A stretch of 63,351 bases of DNA from Streptomyces sp. HB132 (GTDB lineage Bacteria > Actinomycetota > Actinomycetes > Streptomycetales > Streptomycetaceae). The first letter of the stretch is position 1; every line of letters starts with the position of its first letter. The DNA lies in assembly GCF_016909575.1 (NCBI RefSeq), contig NZ_JAFBGA010000025.1, positions 1 to 63,351 on the forward strand, in the 5' to 3' direction. The translations under genes and the position numbers were made by a program. Below, in pieces: positions 53,445-62,608 of the stretch. The notes beneath the pieces are model-generated. The model was not told the DNA's origin and made no database searches. It saw only the letters and a program-made list of their open reading frames with translations.

Positions 53445-54287
53445 GTGCTTACAGGTACGCCCGCTCTGAACCGGAAGCGATCCAAACGAGTCTCCGTGGT
53501 GATCGCCACCCGGAATCGGCCGACCGATGCCCACCAGGTGCTGAGCGCGATAACCGGCTACGACTTCGGCGTACACGAGGTCCTGTTCGTTGACGACGCG
53601 TCCGACAGTCCCCTGCGTATCAACGCGACGTGTCCCTTCCCGGTCCGGATACTGCGCAACGAGACCCGGCGCGGCCCTGCGGCGAGCCGCAACCTGGCGG
53701 CGCAGAAGGCGACGGGGAACATCTTGGCCTTTCTGGACGACGACGCCCGTCCCCTGCCCGACTGGTTCTCCGTCCTTGATACCGCGCTGAGCAACAACCG
53801 CGCCGCGATCACGGGTCGGGTTCTGCCGTTCGACAGCGGTGTGGTGGCCCGCGCTCGCCAATATCGGTATGAAGTGCGCTACGCGCAGTATGCAGCGAAC
53901 AGTCCGGTAACCTTCTTCGCCGGCGGTAACTCGGCTGTCTGGACCGAACTGTTCCTGGCCGCCGGAGGTTTTCCTGACATTGTCACTGCCAGCGACAACG
54001 CGTTCGTCGAAAGGTTGACCCAGTCGGAAGGTCAGGTATTTTTTGTTCCCGACCTCCGCGTGGCGCACCGTAACAGCAAGGGAGTCGGTGTCGCGTTCCG
54101 CGAGGCTTGGCGGGCAGGCCGTCTGGCGCAGCACAGTACGCGTGCTGCCGCGCTTACCCGCTTCGCTGCCACCGCGAGAATTCAACCATGGTCATACGAT
54201 CCCATGCCTGCCGCCCTGAATCTCGGTCTCCAGACGGCCAATTCGCTGGCTACGGCGCTTCCCTCCAGGGAGTCTCAGAGCCAATGA
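53445..54287 (+). CDS. GT2-family glycosyltransferase
   Basis: A 280-residue GT-A fold inverting glycosyltransferase. VSVVIATRNRP opens the nucleotide-binding domain, FVDDASD follows, and the metal-binding DxD is in LAFLDDDARPLPDWF; FFAGGNSAVWTELFLAAGGFP carries the acceptor-loop GG. No membrane segments are seen, so it likely acts on a soluble acceptor. GTG at 53445 has AAGGAG eight bases upstream; the longer open frame is not coding. It is the last plus-strand gene of the operon. Confidence 0.9.
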   Translation: MLTGTPALNRKRSKRVSVVIATRNRPTDAHQVLSAITGYDFGVHEVLFVDDASDSPLRINATCPFPVRILRNETRRGPAASRNLAAQKATGNILAFLDDDARPLPDWFSVLDTALSNNRAAITGRVLPFDSGVVARARQYRYEVRYAQYAANSPVTFFAGGNSAVWTELFLAAGGFPDIVTASDNAFVERLTQSEGQVFFVPDLRVAHRNSKGVGVAFREAWRAGRLAQHSTRAAALTRFAATARIQPWSYDPMPAALNLGLQTANSLATALPSRESQSQ

Positions 54288-54313
54288 CGAGGAATTTCGG
54301 AGATGAGTGAACC

Positions 54314-56245
54314 TCACCAGATCCGCACGCGATCCTGAGGGTCCAGCCATAGGCCATCACCCTCGCGCGTACCAAATTCATCGTGGAACTCGCTGAGATT
54401 GCGGACAACGTTTGCCCGCAATTCGGGTGGAGAGTGTGGATCAACGGCAAGGCGTCGCCGCTCTTCTTTCTCATGGCGCTTGGTACGCCAACAAAGGGCC
54501 CAATGCAGGAATAGTCTCTGCGAATCGGTGATGCCACCCTTCTGCGGTGACGTCTCGTCGCCGAGCGCCATGAGGTACGCCCTGTGGGCGATGGCGATTC
54601 CACCGAGATCGCCGATGTTCTCCCCGACAGTGAGCTCGCCGTTTACAAATTCACCCGGAAGATTCCTTGGTGAAAGCCGATCAAACTGCTCGATCAGGGC
54701 GCTCGTTTTCTCTTCGAAAGCGATCCTGTCTTCCGCCGTCCACCAATCGTTCAGGTTTCCCCTACCGTCATACTTCGCGCCTTGATCGTCGAAGGCATGG
54801 CCAATTTCGTGAGCGATCACCGCGCCGATTCCGCCATAATTTTCTGCCAGGTCGGCCTCGAGAGAGAAGAACGGTCTCTGCAGAACTGCCGCCGGAAAAC
54901 AGATTTCATTTGCGCCCGGATCGTAGTAGGCGTTCACCTTCTGCGGCAGCATGAACCACTCGTCACGGTCGACTCGTGATCCGATTTTCGCCAGCTTTCG
55001 ATCCACCTCCCAAGCCGCTACTGCGTGAGCGTTTTCGAGTAGCTCACCGTATTCCACCGAGAGCTTTCCATAATTTATAAAATCCTTTGGATGCCCTATT
55101 TTTATGCGCAGCTCATCAAGCTTTTCGTGAGCTCGCCCCTTCGTCGTGTCAGTCATCCACTCCAGTTCATCGATCGCGACCCGGTACGCCCTGATGACGG
55201 TGGAGACCAATGCCTCCACCGAAGCCAGGGAACCAGGCGGAAAGTGACGCATGACATACTCTCTACCAACGGCCTCGCCCATAGCCCGCTGCACGAACCG
55301 CACAGCCTGCTTGTGACGATCCGGCAGCTTCTGAGTTCCGTTTACCGCGCGCTCGTGGAATTCGAAATCGTTCTTCACGAACTCATCCGAGAGATATGGA
55401 GCGCAGGCTTTCAGCACCCGGCACAGCAGCCAACTGCGCCATTTCTCTACCGGCACGTCGGTCATCAGCGACGACACGTGAGCGAGATAGGAGGGCTGCC
55501 GTACGCAGACCTCGGAGATAGTCTCACTCGAACAGCCGAGCCCGACGGTGTACCGGTGCCAGTCGAATGACGGAGCCAACGTCTTCAGTTCGTCCAGACC
55601 GACCAGATTGTAGGTACTGTGCGCGTTTCGAGCCGCAGCGCGTGACCAATGCCCCTCGGCTATCTTCACATCAATCGCAAGCGCACTCTCTGCCGCGGCC
55701 AGGGGACCGTCAATCCGGGCAAGTGTGAACAAGTCAACCAGATGTGCGACATGCCTTTCCCTGATGCCAGCAAACCTGTCTTCAAGATAGTACGTGCTGT
55801 CGGGGAGACTGAGCCCGCCCTGGCATATGTTGAACAGGTAGCGTTGAGAATTTCGGTCGTCGACATTCACATAAGTGCCGAACAGCCCCGAACCGCCGAT
55901 CCTCTCGAGGCGACCGAGGAACTCCGAAAGATCTGAATTATCGCGCAGCTTCCAAATATCGCGGATCAGGGGCAGCACCGGGGAGAGGCCGAGGGTGGCA
56001 ATTTTCTGCTCGCCCATGAAAGATGTGTACAGGGCGGCGATCTTTCGTGCATCCTCGATGTGAGTTGCGTTTGTCCAGTCTGCTGAAATCTCCTGGATGA
56101 TCGCGCCAACACTCTTCTCGGTACTCTCGATCAAGTATGGGACGGTGCCCCAACTCGATCGGTCCGCGGGGATCTCCTCCTGGCTGTGCCACAGATTATT
56201 GACGTGACCGTACAGGTCATCTTGCGGGCGAATGAAATGATTCAT
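54314..56245 (-). CDS. M13-family zinc metallopeptidase (neprilysin-like)
   Basis: A 643-residue M13 peptidase. The N-terminal domain starts at once with NHFIRPQDDLYGHVNNLWHSQ, and the catalytic domain has the zinc site HEIGHAFDDQGAKYDGRGNL (His479, Glu480, His483) and ENIGDLGG (Glu542, third zinc ligand, and Asp). There is no signal peptide or membrane anchor, so it should be cytosolic. M13 enzymes cut only small peptides, usually before hydrophobic residues. I chose ATG 56245 after GGAAAG; GTG at 56269 is an alternative. Its convergent position beside a peptide-ligase gene suggests maturation of a small peptide or self-resistance. Confidence 0.9.
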   Translation of the reverse strand: MNHFIRPQDDLYGHVNNLWHSQEEIPADRSSWGTVPYLIESTEKSVGAIIQEISADWTNATHIEDARKIAALYTSFMGEQKIATLGLSPVLPLIRDIWKLRDNSDLSEFLGRLERIGGSGLFGTYVNVDDRNSQRYLFNICQGGLSLPDSTYYLEDRFAGIRERHVAHLVDLFTLARIDGPLAAAESALAIDVKIAEGHWSRAAARNAHSTYNLVGLDELKTLAPSFDWHRYTVGLGCSSETISEVCVRQPSYLAHVSSLMTDVPVEKWRSWLLCRVLKACAPYLSDEFVKNDFEFHERAVNGTQKLPDRHKQAVRFVQRAMGEAVGREYVMRHFPPGSLASVEALVSTVIRAYRVAIDELEWMTDTTKGRAHEKLDELRIKIGHPKDFINYGKLSVEYGELLENAHAVAAWEVDRKLAKIGSRVDRDEWFMLPQKVNAYYDPGANEICFPAAVLQRPFFSLEADLAENYGGIGAVIAHEIGHAFDDQGAKYDGRGNLNDWWTAEDRIAFEEKTSALIEQFDRLSPRNLPGEFVNGELTVGENIGDLGGIAIAHRAYLMALGDETSPQKGGITDSQRLFLHWALCWRTKRHEKEERRRLAVDPHSPPELRANVVRNLSEFHDEFGTREGDGLWLDPQDRVRIW

Positions 56246-56705
56246 TGACGCAAGCTTTCCAGTCGACACACGGGGTTCCCTGTCGCCGTTTGCAGAAGCT
56301 CAGCAAAGGAGCGCGTCAGGTTCTCGATGACCGTATGAGTGAACAGGTTTGCGGGGGTCTTCGAAAGTGACAGTGACGGGGGCCCTGGGCCGACAACGCT
56401 CGGGTGGCGGGACCGACGCCGAATCCAGCGAAGACTCACAACACCATCACGGCACCGGATGCCGTACCCGTGATCTCGCAGGAGAACAGGCTCGGCGCAA
56501 TCAGGTTCAACTAATTGCCGTAAACGGGTACGGCATACGTGGACGCGAGTGCATGAAAGAAACGGCACGCCCTCCACTACGCCCCCTCGGCAGTAGAACG
56601 ACTTATCAACCGGCCACGACTCTGCTTGATCATAACCAGTGCCGCAGGCAGGCAGGCTTGCTTTTCGGACTGGCAGCAGCGCTTCGCCGGCTTCACGGGG
56701 TGCGA
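56246..56705 (-). other. Spacer with a possible condensation-domain relic
   Basis: About 460 bp between the ATP-grasp and M13 genes. In one minus-strand frame, ending at 56242, the last ~40 residues (NLFTHTVIENLTRSFAELLQTATGNPVCRLESL) resemble the C-terminal end of NRPS condensation domains (ER..HF..LL.A....P...L..L). Nothing upstream of it matches. It may be a decayed fragment or chance. Confidence 0.25.
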
Positions 56706-57947
56706 CTACGTAGCCGAGCTCAAGCCGTGATCGCACGTGTTGGTTCCGGGCGCCGACTGGGTTTCGATGACGACTTGAGCAGCGATCCGCTCGCACCGCT
56801 GCGCTGCCTCGACTGCGTCTGAGCCCTCTGCCAGCGCGTGCCCGGATCTGTCGTCCGATTCCCTTACCGGCTCGACACGATCACCTACCGCGACATCGAG
56901 GTGGATCTTTGCGGTGCCGTCAGCGAGTTCCGGAGCTTCGGGGATGCTGATTCGCCGGATGACACCGGGCGGTGGGGCCAGAAAGCGAACTGCTGCTCCT
57001 CGTCGCGGAGTTGACGGGATGAGGGGCATCGGCAGCCCGAGTGCGCACTGCACGGTAAGCATGACCAGGTCCACCCCGTATGCGCGGTGTACCAGCTCCC
57101 GGATCTTGTCTCCGCCGATTCGGTTGTGCGACTCGACAATGCGCGGGCCGCGGGCGGTGAGTCTGATCTCGGTGTGTGACGGCCCATCACATAACCCGAC
57201 CGCATCCAGGAACTTTTGCACGAGCACGCAAACGTTGTTCCGCAGAGCATCGTCCACAGAAGCAGGTACGGTGTGCCCGAGTTCCACAAAACTGGAAGAA
57301 ACGAGTTTTTCTGTAAGAGCGACGATGGTGTGACGTCCCGAGCGGGAGAATGCCTCGGCGCTGATCTCAGGCCCGTCCAAGTACTCCTCGGCGAGGGCGT
57401 CCTCGCCGCCGGCTCTGACGAATTGATGCCATGCCGATCCGGCATCGTCCGGCCCCGGGACCACAAAGACGGCATGGCTACCCGTGCCCGTGGCCGGCTT
57501 CAGGATGACCGGACCCCCAACTTCGCGGCAAAATTTACCCAAGTCAGTTTCCGAGCCCACTGGCGCAGCCCGCACGGAGCTTATCCCCCGTGCATTGAGC
57601 AGCTCTCTCATCCGCCTCTTGTCCTGCAACACCTGAACCGTACCCAGTGGTACCCCGGGTACCTGCAGGCGCGCAGCCACCTGGGCTGCAGGCAACAGGC
57701 CACTCTCAGTCAGGGAGAGCACGTGACTGAACGGCCGCACAGCATGCATGGGAGCGAGTAACGAATGGACACCGCCTGCATCTGAGAAGTCCGCCGCGAT
57801 CACGTGGTCGGCTAACTCAGCCATCCGTGGGATTTGCCCGCCCCGAGCATGCACGAATACCGTCTCCGCTCCGAGGCTATGGGCTGTGGACAGCAGTCGT
57901 GGAGTACCGGCGAAAATCGCCAGTCTGGGTCGTTGACCTCGGCTCAT
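56706..57947 (-). CDS. ATP-grasp ligase (carboxylate-amine ligase)
   Basis: A 413-residue ATP-grasp enzyme. The N-terminal domain is a Rossmann-like fold (LAIFAGTPRLLSTAHSLGAETVFVHA), the central domain has QVLQDKRRMRELLNARGISSVRA and the nucleotide-binding GGPVILKPATGTGSHAVFVV, and the C-terminal domain has the acidic catalytic set EEYLDGPEISAEAF and HTEIRLTARGPRIVESHNRIGGDKI (Glu and Asn for Mg-ATP). The layout fits L-amino-acid ligases that make dipeptides or cap small acids, via an acyl phosphate. Codon 45 is TTA (57813-57815). It runs towards the M13 gene on the same strand. Confidence 0.88.
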   Translation of the reverse strand: MSRGQRPRLAIFAGTPRLLSTAHSLGAETVFVHARGGQIPRMAELADHVIAADFSDAGGVHSLLAPMHAVRPFSHVLSLTESGLLPAAQVAARLQVPGVPLGTVQVLQDKRRMRELLNARGISSVRAAPVGSETDLGKFCREVGGPVILKPATGTGSHAVFVVPGPDDAGSAWHQFVRAGGEDALAEEYLDGPEISAEAFSRSGRHTIVALTEKLVSSSFVELGHTVPASVDDALRNNVCVLVQKFLDAVGLCDGPSHTEIRLTARGPRIVESHNRIGGDKIRELVHRAYGVDLVMLTVQCALGLPMPLIPSTPRRGAAVRFLAPPPGVIRRISIPEAPELADGTAKIHLDVAVGDRVEPVRESDDRSGHALAEGSDAVEAAQRCERIAAQVVIETQSAPGTNTCDHGLSSAT

Positions 57948-58041
57948 CGGGGCCTCCTGATCGTGAGCGCGTTTTCGGCCGGTCGGTAGTGAGATCGTCC
58001 CATGGACTCATGAAACGATCTGCTCGGTTCTTCCTGAGGCG

Positions 58042-58164
58042 TACCGCGACGCCATCTGGGCCAAAACCTGGTCCAGCAGTGCGAAGCACACCATCAAGGT
58101 CGTCGTGGTGGGCACCTCCGGCCGCCCGACCATCACCACCGACGGTCTCCTCTACCTCAAGTAG
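58042..58164 (+). pseudogene. Remnant of a secreted protein C-terminal domain
   Basis: A 40-codon piece ending in TAG reads YRDAIWAKTWSSSAKHTIKVVVVGTSGRPTITTDGLLYLK, which resembles the end of C-terminal modules found on large secreted streptomycete proteins (W.RTW..SAKHT.KVVV.GT.GRP...DG...LK). Nothing upstream continues it. 57948-58041 and 58165-58395 contain no gene I can support. Confidence 0.5.
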
Positions 58165-58395
58165 CCGACGGCGAGTGCGCAGCCAGGACCGTACGGTCCG
58201 GCAAGCGCATCGGAAAGGCTGGATGCCCCCTTCCCTCCACTGGTGGGGCCAGGGAAGGGGGTGCACGGCCTGAATTTCGACTCCGGCCTGCGTGCCGGCG
58301 TCGATGCCCCGCGTTCGATCCGTCAAGGTCTTGTCCGGTTGCACCACACCGACCGGGCCCGCGCCTTGATGCCGGTCAACGGCCACGCATGTGCA

Positions 58396-59223
58396 TCAGC
58401 CGATGATCGCGACCGGGGCGTCCCACGCGTTGCGGTCAACGGTGATCGTGAAACCGCCGCGGGTTTCCTTGCTGTTGACCATGTACTGGTGGCCGCGGCT
58501 GTGGTTGGTGTACTGGGTCGGCTTCCACGGCCAGTCCGTAGTGGTCGTGTTCTTCTTGTCCCACAGTGCGTACCAGAGGTTGCCCGGCAGGTCCGTCTTG
58601 TTCGTGGCGGTGGCGACGGCCGCGGCGCTGGAACTGCTGAAACCGTACAGGCCGCCCCGGTAAGTCGCGTTGCGCAGCGTCTTGGTGAAGGAACGCACGT
58701 AGGCGAGGGTGGCGTCGTTGCACGCCTTGTCGGTGATGTCGTACGACTCCATGTTCAGGTAGATCGGGCTGCCGGCTTTCATCCCGAGCGCTGATGCCTT
58801 GGCCACCGCGTCCTTGGCGTTGCTGGCGCCGACGGCGGCAGCCGTGGAAGCGGTGAACCTCTCCGGGTTGGCGCTCTTCTGGCAGGGCGGCTGCGCGCCG
58901 ACATAGAGCGGAATAAGCTTCCACCCGGTGGCGTTGACCGACTTCACCCAGGACTTGGTCAGGTTGGGCTGGGCACAGCCACGGTTCTTGCCGCCGATGT
59001 AGACGGCGGCGGCGCCGTAAAACTTCGTGTTCCACGCCTTCATCGCACTGAGCGAGGGTGCGGTGCACGTATCGAACGCCCGACCGGTGTACGTCTTCTG
59101 CGCCGGCCAGGCGGTGGCGGCCATGGACGCCTGCGCCGCGAAACCGGCACCCGCGGCCACCACGACCCCCGTGGTCGCCCACGCGATGTAACGGCTCTTC
59201 CTGGACAGCCGATGTCTGGACAT
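58396..59223 (-). CDS. DUF1906 secreted glycoside-hydrolase-like protein
   Basis: A 275-residue exported protein. A signal peptide (SRHRLSRKSRYIAWATTGVVVAAGAGFAAQASMAATA) is followed by the DUF1906/Rv2525c-like TIM-type domain: GRAFDTCTAPSLSAMKAWNTKFYGAAAVYIGGKNRGC, GWKLIPLYVGAQPPC, SPIYLNMESYDI, YRGGLYGFSSSSA and TDWPWKPTQYTNH. The fold is related to GH25-like cell-wall enzymes, and Rv2525c is thought to act at the cell wall; the catalytic activity is unknown. Several cysteines suggest disulfides. I used ATG 59223 with GGTGGGG upstream. 59224-59710 holds no gene I can support. Confidence 0.88.
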   Translation of the reverse strand: MSRHRLSRKSRYIAWATTGVVVAAGAGFAAQASMAATAWPAQKTYTGRAFDTCTAPSLSAMKAWNTKFYGAAAVYIGGKNRGCAQPNLTKSWVKSVNATGWKLIPLYVGAQPPCQKSANPERFTASTAAAVGASNAKDAVAKASALGMKAGSPIYLNMESYDITDKACNDATLAYVRSFTKTLRNATYRGGLYGFSSSSAAAVATATNKTDLPGNLWYALWDKKNTTTTDWPWKPTQYTNHSRGHQYMVNSKETRGGFTITVDRNAWDAPVAIIG

Positions 59224-59710
59224 TCCCCACCCCATTCAGTGCGGCCCGTGGCCGCCTCCGACGTACCCGGGACAGCGGTCCGCCCTCTGGCAAAGGTCTG
59301 ACTCGGTCCCAGGTGCAGCGCCGCGCCCACAGTGGCGCAACGACCGTGCTCCGAAAGTCCGGAGCGCATCGCACAGTAGCCGACACGGACGTCGTGACCG
59401 GGACGGACGCAAGACTCCGCGTGACAGCGAAATGCCTACCGCTACCGATCTTCACCTACGTCGACGAACCGAGCAGAACATCGCCGCTCGCCAGGGAGAG
59501 TTCCGCGACTACGAACGCGACAGAGGCCGGAAGGACAGGGACCATGCGAGACCCTCTCCCGCTCCCCCGAGGCCGGGCTTCCAGCCCGCTCAGGCCAGGG
59601 GAAAGTACGTCCTCGGCCGACCAGTGACGTCACGCAGACCGTCCACAAGCAACGGTCCCCTCGCCCACAGCGCTTCGGACCGCAGAACCTGCCAGGCAAG
59701 GACACCACAC

Positions 59711-59729
59711 GGTGGGGCGGGTGGGACTC
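59711..59729. repeat. 19-bp direct repeat, copy 1 (tRNA 3'-end-like)
   Basis: GGTGGGGCGGGTGGGACTC occurs here and again at 59905-59923, 194 bp away. On the minus strand it reads as the end of a tRNA (acceptor CCGCCCC, then ACC). Bases on both sides differ between the copies. It may be a remnant attachment site. Confidence 0.55.
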
Positions 59730-59904
59730 CGCCATGACGCTCCCACGGGGGCGTCACTACAAAACCCAGGTCAAAGCTGTTCAAAGCTCATCTTCGATGC
59801 ACTAGGACCCACGTTCGCCACACCGCCATGAAGCGAACGCCACACGCGAAAGACGCCCGGGAAGTGCGTTTCCGCAGGTCAAAATGTTCCCGCAAGGTAA
59901 AACT

Positions 59905-59923
59905 GGTGGGGCGGGTGGGACTC
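59905..59923 (-). repeat. 19-bp direct repeat, copy 2, in a broken tRNA-like 3' end
   Basis: The second copy is followed by GAATCC, so the minus strand reads TTCGAGT, CCCAC, CCGCCCC, ACCA: a T-loop, half T-stem, acceptor strand, discriminator and CCA. The 5' T-stem does not pair fully and no 5' acceptor partner lies within 100 bases, so it is not a complete tRNA. Integrating elements often leave such tRNA 3' ends as att sites. 59930-60209 has no gene. Confidence 0.5.
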
Positions 59924-60209
59924 GAATCCAAACCGGCGACGCGCCTCACCTGCGGTTTTCTTGGGGAAGCGGGCATATCGCCCTGTTTCCGTCCGGCTGC
60001 ATCCCGCCCGATCCGGCTCCAGCGGAGGCGGTGCAGCGTTCGCCGCACCGCCTCCTCCCCCGCTGCCCGCACCGCTGCGCCCGAGGAGCGCTGGACCTCC
60101 CATCATTCGCGTATCACCAGGTCGCCCCTGGGGGTTCTGACGACTTCTCCCCTCTCGACCTCTCACCGCCCACGGCAGGCAGTCACTTCCGTAGCGGTAC
60201 AGAGCTCTG

Positions 60210-60618
60210 TTATCCCTTCTCATCGGTCTGCGGGAAGTCGGCGGAGAGAGTGAGGTCTTTCCAGGAGTCGAGGTCGCAGTCGACAGCCTCACGTCCGGCG
60301 CGGACCAGGCGCAGGGCGTCGGAGCCGAGGGGCCAGGCGAGCGGATCGGGTGCGTCCTGGACGCACAGGAGCGCGCTGTCGGCGCGGGCCGGGTCGCCAA
60401 GCTGTCGTCCGCTGCCTTCTGGCGGGCGGCGCGAATGGGCTCGAAGAGGTCGTCGCAATCGGGGATGGTGCGCGGATCATCGAGCATCCGACCCAGTCGG
60501 TACGGAAGGAGCCCGGCTCGACGGCGGTGACGTGGATGTGGAAGGCAGCGACTTCCTTGCCGATGCCTTCGAGTGAGTATTTGCTGCCGCAGTAGGCGAA
60601 GACGCCGGGGAAGCTTCA
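60210..60618 (-). pseudogene. Frameshifted SDR (short-chain dehydrogenase) remnant
   Basis: Three minus-strand frames in turn give FAYCGSKYSLEGIGKEVAAFHIHVTAVEPGSFRTDWVG, then DDPRTIPDCDDLFEPIRAARQK, then SGRQLGDPARADSALLCVQDAPDPLAWPLGSDALRLVRAG to a stop at 60210. These are consecutive parts of a classical SDR (YxxSK active site onward). The Rossmann half is missing and at least two frameshifts separate the pieces, so it is not functional. 60619-60760 holds no gene. Confidence 0.8.
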
Positions 60619-60760
60619 CGGGTGGCCTCCCCCGCAGTCACAGCCTCCTCGCTACAGGGGAAGGCCATGAGATCGACCATTGTCCGGCCACTCCCTGGTG
60701 CTGGCCTCCGCGCGACGGAAGTCTCGCGCGCCTCTGGCGCGGGCTCCCGCTCACGGTGTT

Positions 60761-61036
60761 TCAGTAATCGGTGTCCGCCGCGGCTGGTTTGCTGTGCTCC
60801 CGGTCGTACGCCTCTCGGGAATCGGCGATCAACTCGCGATGGCGCTCGGCCCATTGGGTGAGGGCCGTGAGTGAGCTGTGCAGTTCGACGGCCATGTCGG
60901 TCGCCCGGTACTCGACCTTCGGCGGCACGGTCGCGTACACGGTGCGCGAGATCAGCCCGTCGCGTTCGAGGCTGCGCAGGGTCAGCGTGAGCATGCGGCG
61001 GCTGATGCCGGGCACCGCCCGCACCATCCCCGTCAC
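60761..61036 (-). pseudogene. HxlR-family regulator, 5'-truncated
   Basis: A 91-residue frame with RAVPGISRRMLTLTLRSLERDGLISRTVYATVPPKVEYRATDMAVEL, the second half of an HxlR winged-helix domain. The usual N-terminal third (with the CPV...GG.W...IL segment) is missing: the sequence runs directly into the divergent MFS gene. It is probably non-functional. Confidence 0.75.
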
Positions 61037-61044
61037 GCTGGCTG

Positions 61045-62473
61045 GTGCTGGGGATCCTCTGTGTCGGCCAGCTGATGATCATCCTGGACGGTTCCATCGT
61101 CACCGTCGCCCTGCCTACCATCCAGCAGGACCTCGGCTTCACCCAGGCCGGCCTGGCCTGGGTGGTGAACTCGTACCTGCTCGCCTTCGCGGGTCTGCTG
61201 CTGCTCTCCGGTCGGCTGGGTGACCTGCTGGGCGGCAAGCAGGTCTTCATCGTGGGACTGGTGGTGTTCACCGCCGCGTCCCTCGCCTGCGGGCTCGCCT
61301 CCGCGCCCTGGGCGCTGGTGACGTTCCGCTTCGTCCAGGAAGTTGGCGGCGCCCTCGCCTCCGCCGTCGCCCTGGGCATGATCATCACGCTCTTCCAAGA
61401 CGCCGGTGAACGGGCCAAGGCTCTGGTGGCATACGCCTTCGTTGCCGCCGCGGGTTCCTCCCCGGGGCTCATTCTCGGCGGTGTGCTCACCCAGAGCCTC
61501 GGCTGGGAATGGGTGTTCCTGGTCAACGTGCCGATCGGCATCGTGGCCGTTGTCCTGACGCTGCGGGTGGTCCCGGGACTGCGCGGTACAGGCGTACGCG
61601 AGAGCGCCGACATCAGCGGTGCGGTGCTGGTGACCGGCGGACTGATGCTGCTCGTCCACACGATCGTCAAGGCGGACGACCACACCTGGGGCGACGGCCG
61701 CACGCTGGGTCTGCTGGCCGTGTCGCTGGTGCTGCTCGCCGCCTTCGTCCTGTGGGAGGCGCGCGCTGCCAAGCCCTTGCTCCCGCTGCACATCTTCCGC
61801 TCGCGGATCATCTCCGGAGCCAACGTCATCATGCTGCTCATGGTCGCCGGTCTGTTCGGCTATCAGTTCTGCACCGCCCTGTTTTTCCAGAACGTACTGG
61901 GCTACGACGCGCTCAAGACCGGCCTTGCGTTCCTGCCGGCGCCGGTGACAATCGCCGTGGTCTCGCTGGGCCTGTCGGCGCGGCTGAACCAGCGGTTCGG
62001 TGCCCGTCCCGTACTCCTCGGCGGTCTGCTGCTGGTCGCGGGGGCACTCGCACTGCTGGCCCGGGTGCCCGGCGACGGGCAGTACGCGGTCGACATCGTG
62101 CCTGCGTTCGTCCTGCTGGGCCTCGGTTTCGGCGCCGCGATGCCCGCGCTGATGGGGCAGGCGATGTCGGTGGCCTCACCAAGCGATGCCGGTATCGCCT
62201 CGGGTCTGGTCAACACCACCCAACAGGTCGGCGCCTCGCTCGGCACCGCCGTACTGGCGACCCTGGCCGCCTCCCGGACAGCGTCGCTCCTCGTCGGACA
62301 ACAAGAGCCAGGTGGACGCACTCACCGGCGGTTTCCGGCTCGCGTACGCGCTCAGTGCCGTCCTCGTGGTCGTGGCTGTGCTCGTCGCCGCGTTCGTCCT
62401 GCGCATGCCGCGCTCCGTGGGAGCGGAAGATGCAGGGCACGCCAAGTCCGATGCCACCGTGGCGGCGGGCTGA
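61045..62473 (+). pseudogene. MFS drug transporter (EmrB/QacA type), truncated and frameshifted
   Basis: A DHA2-type MFS exporter: LGILCVGQLMIILDGSIVTVALPTIQQDLG (helix 1), SGRLGDLLGGKQVF (motif A), and LGLGFGAAMPALMGQAMSVASPSDAGIASGLVNTTQQVGASLG. The reading frame changes near 62290-62306: frame 1 runs to LAASRTASLL and frame 2 continues NKSQVDALTGGFRLAYALSAVLVVVAVLVAAFVLRMP to a stop at 62473. The 5' end begins at WLVLGILC with only a GTG inside helix 1 as start, so both ends are damaged. Frame 1 alone would read through to 62589 with nonsense sequence. Confidence 0.8.
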
Positions 62474-62608
62474 GACCGGTCAGGCCCCGATCGACCGCCG
62501 GTGGACGGTCTACCGGGGCCCCCGGCGGGACTGTTCCCGCGGAGCGACGAAGAGGGCCGGGCACTCGTGCCGCGCGAGCCACTTCTTGATCACAACTCGA
62601 TACGCGCC

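Noticed and set aside
59905..59990. Complete tRNA on the minus strand
   Set aside because: Only the T-loop/acceptor 3' part is recognisable; the T-stem mispairs and no matching 5' acceptor, D-arm or anticodon arm was found.
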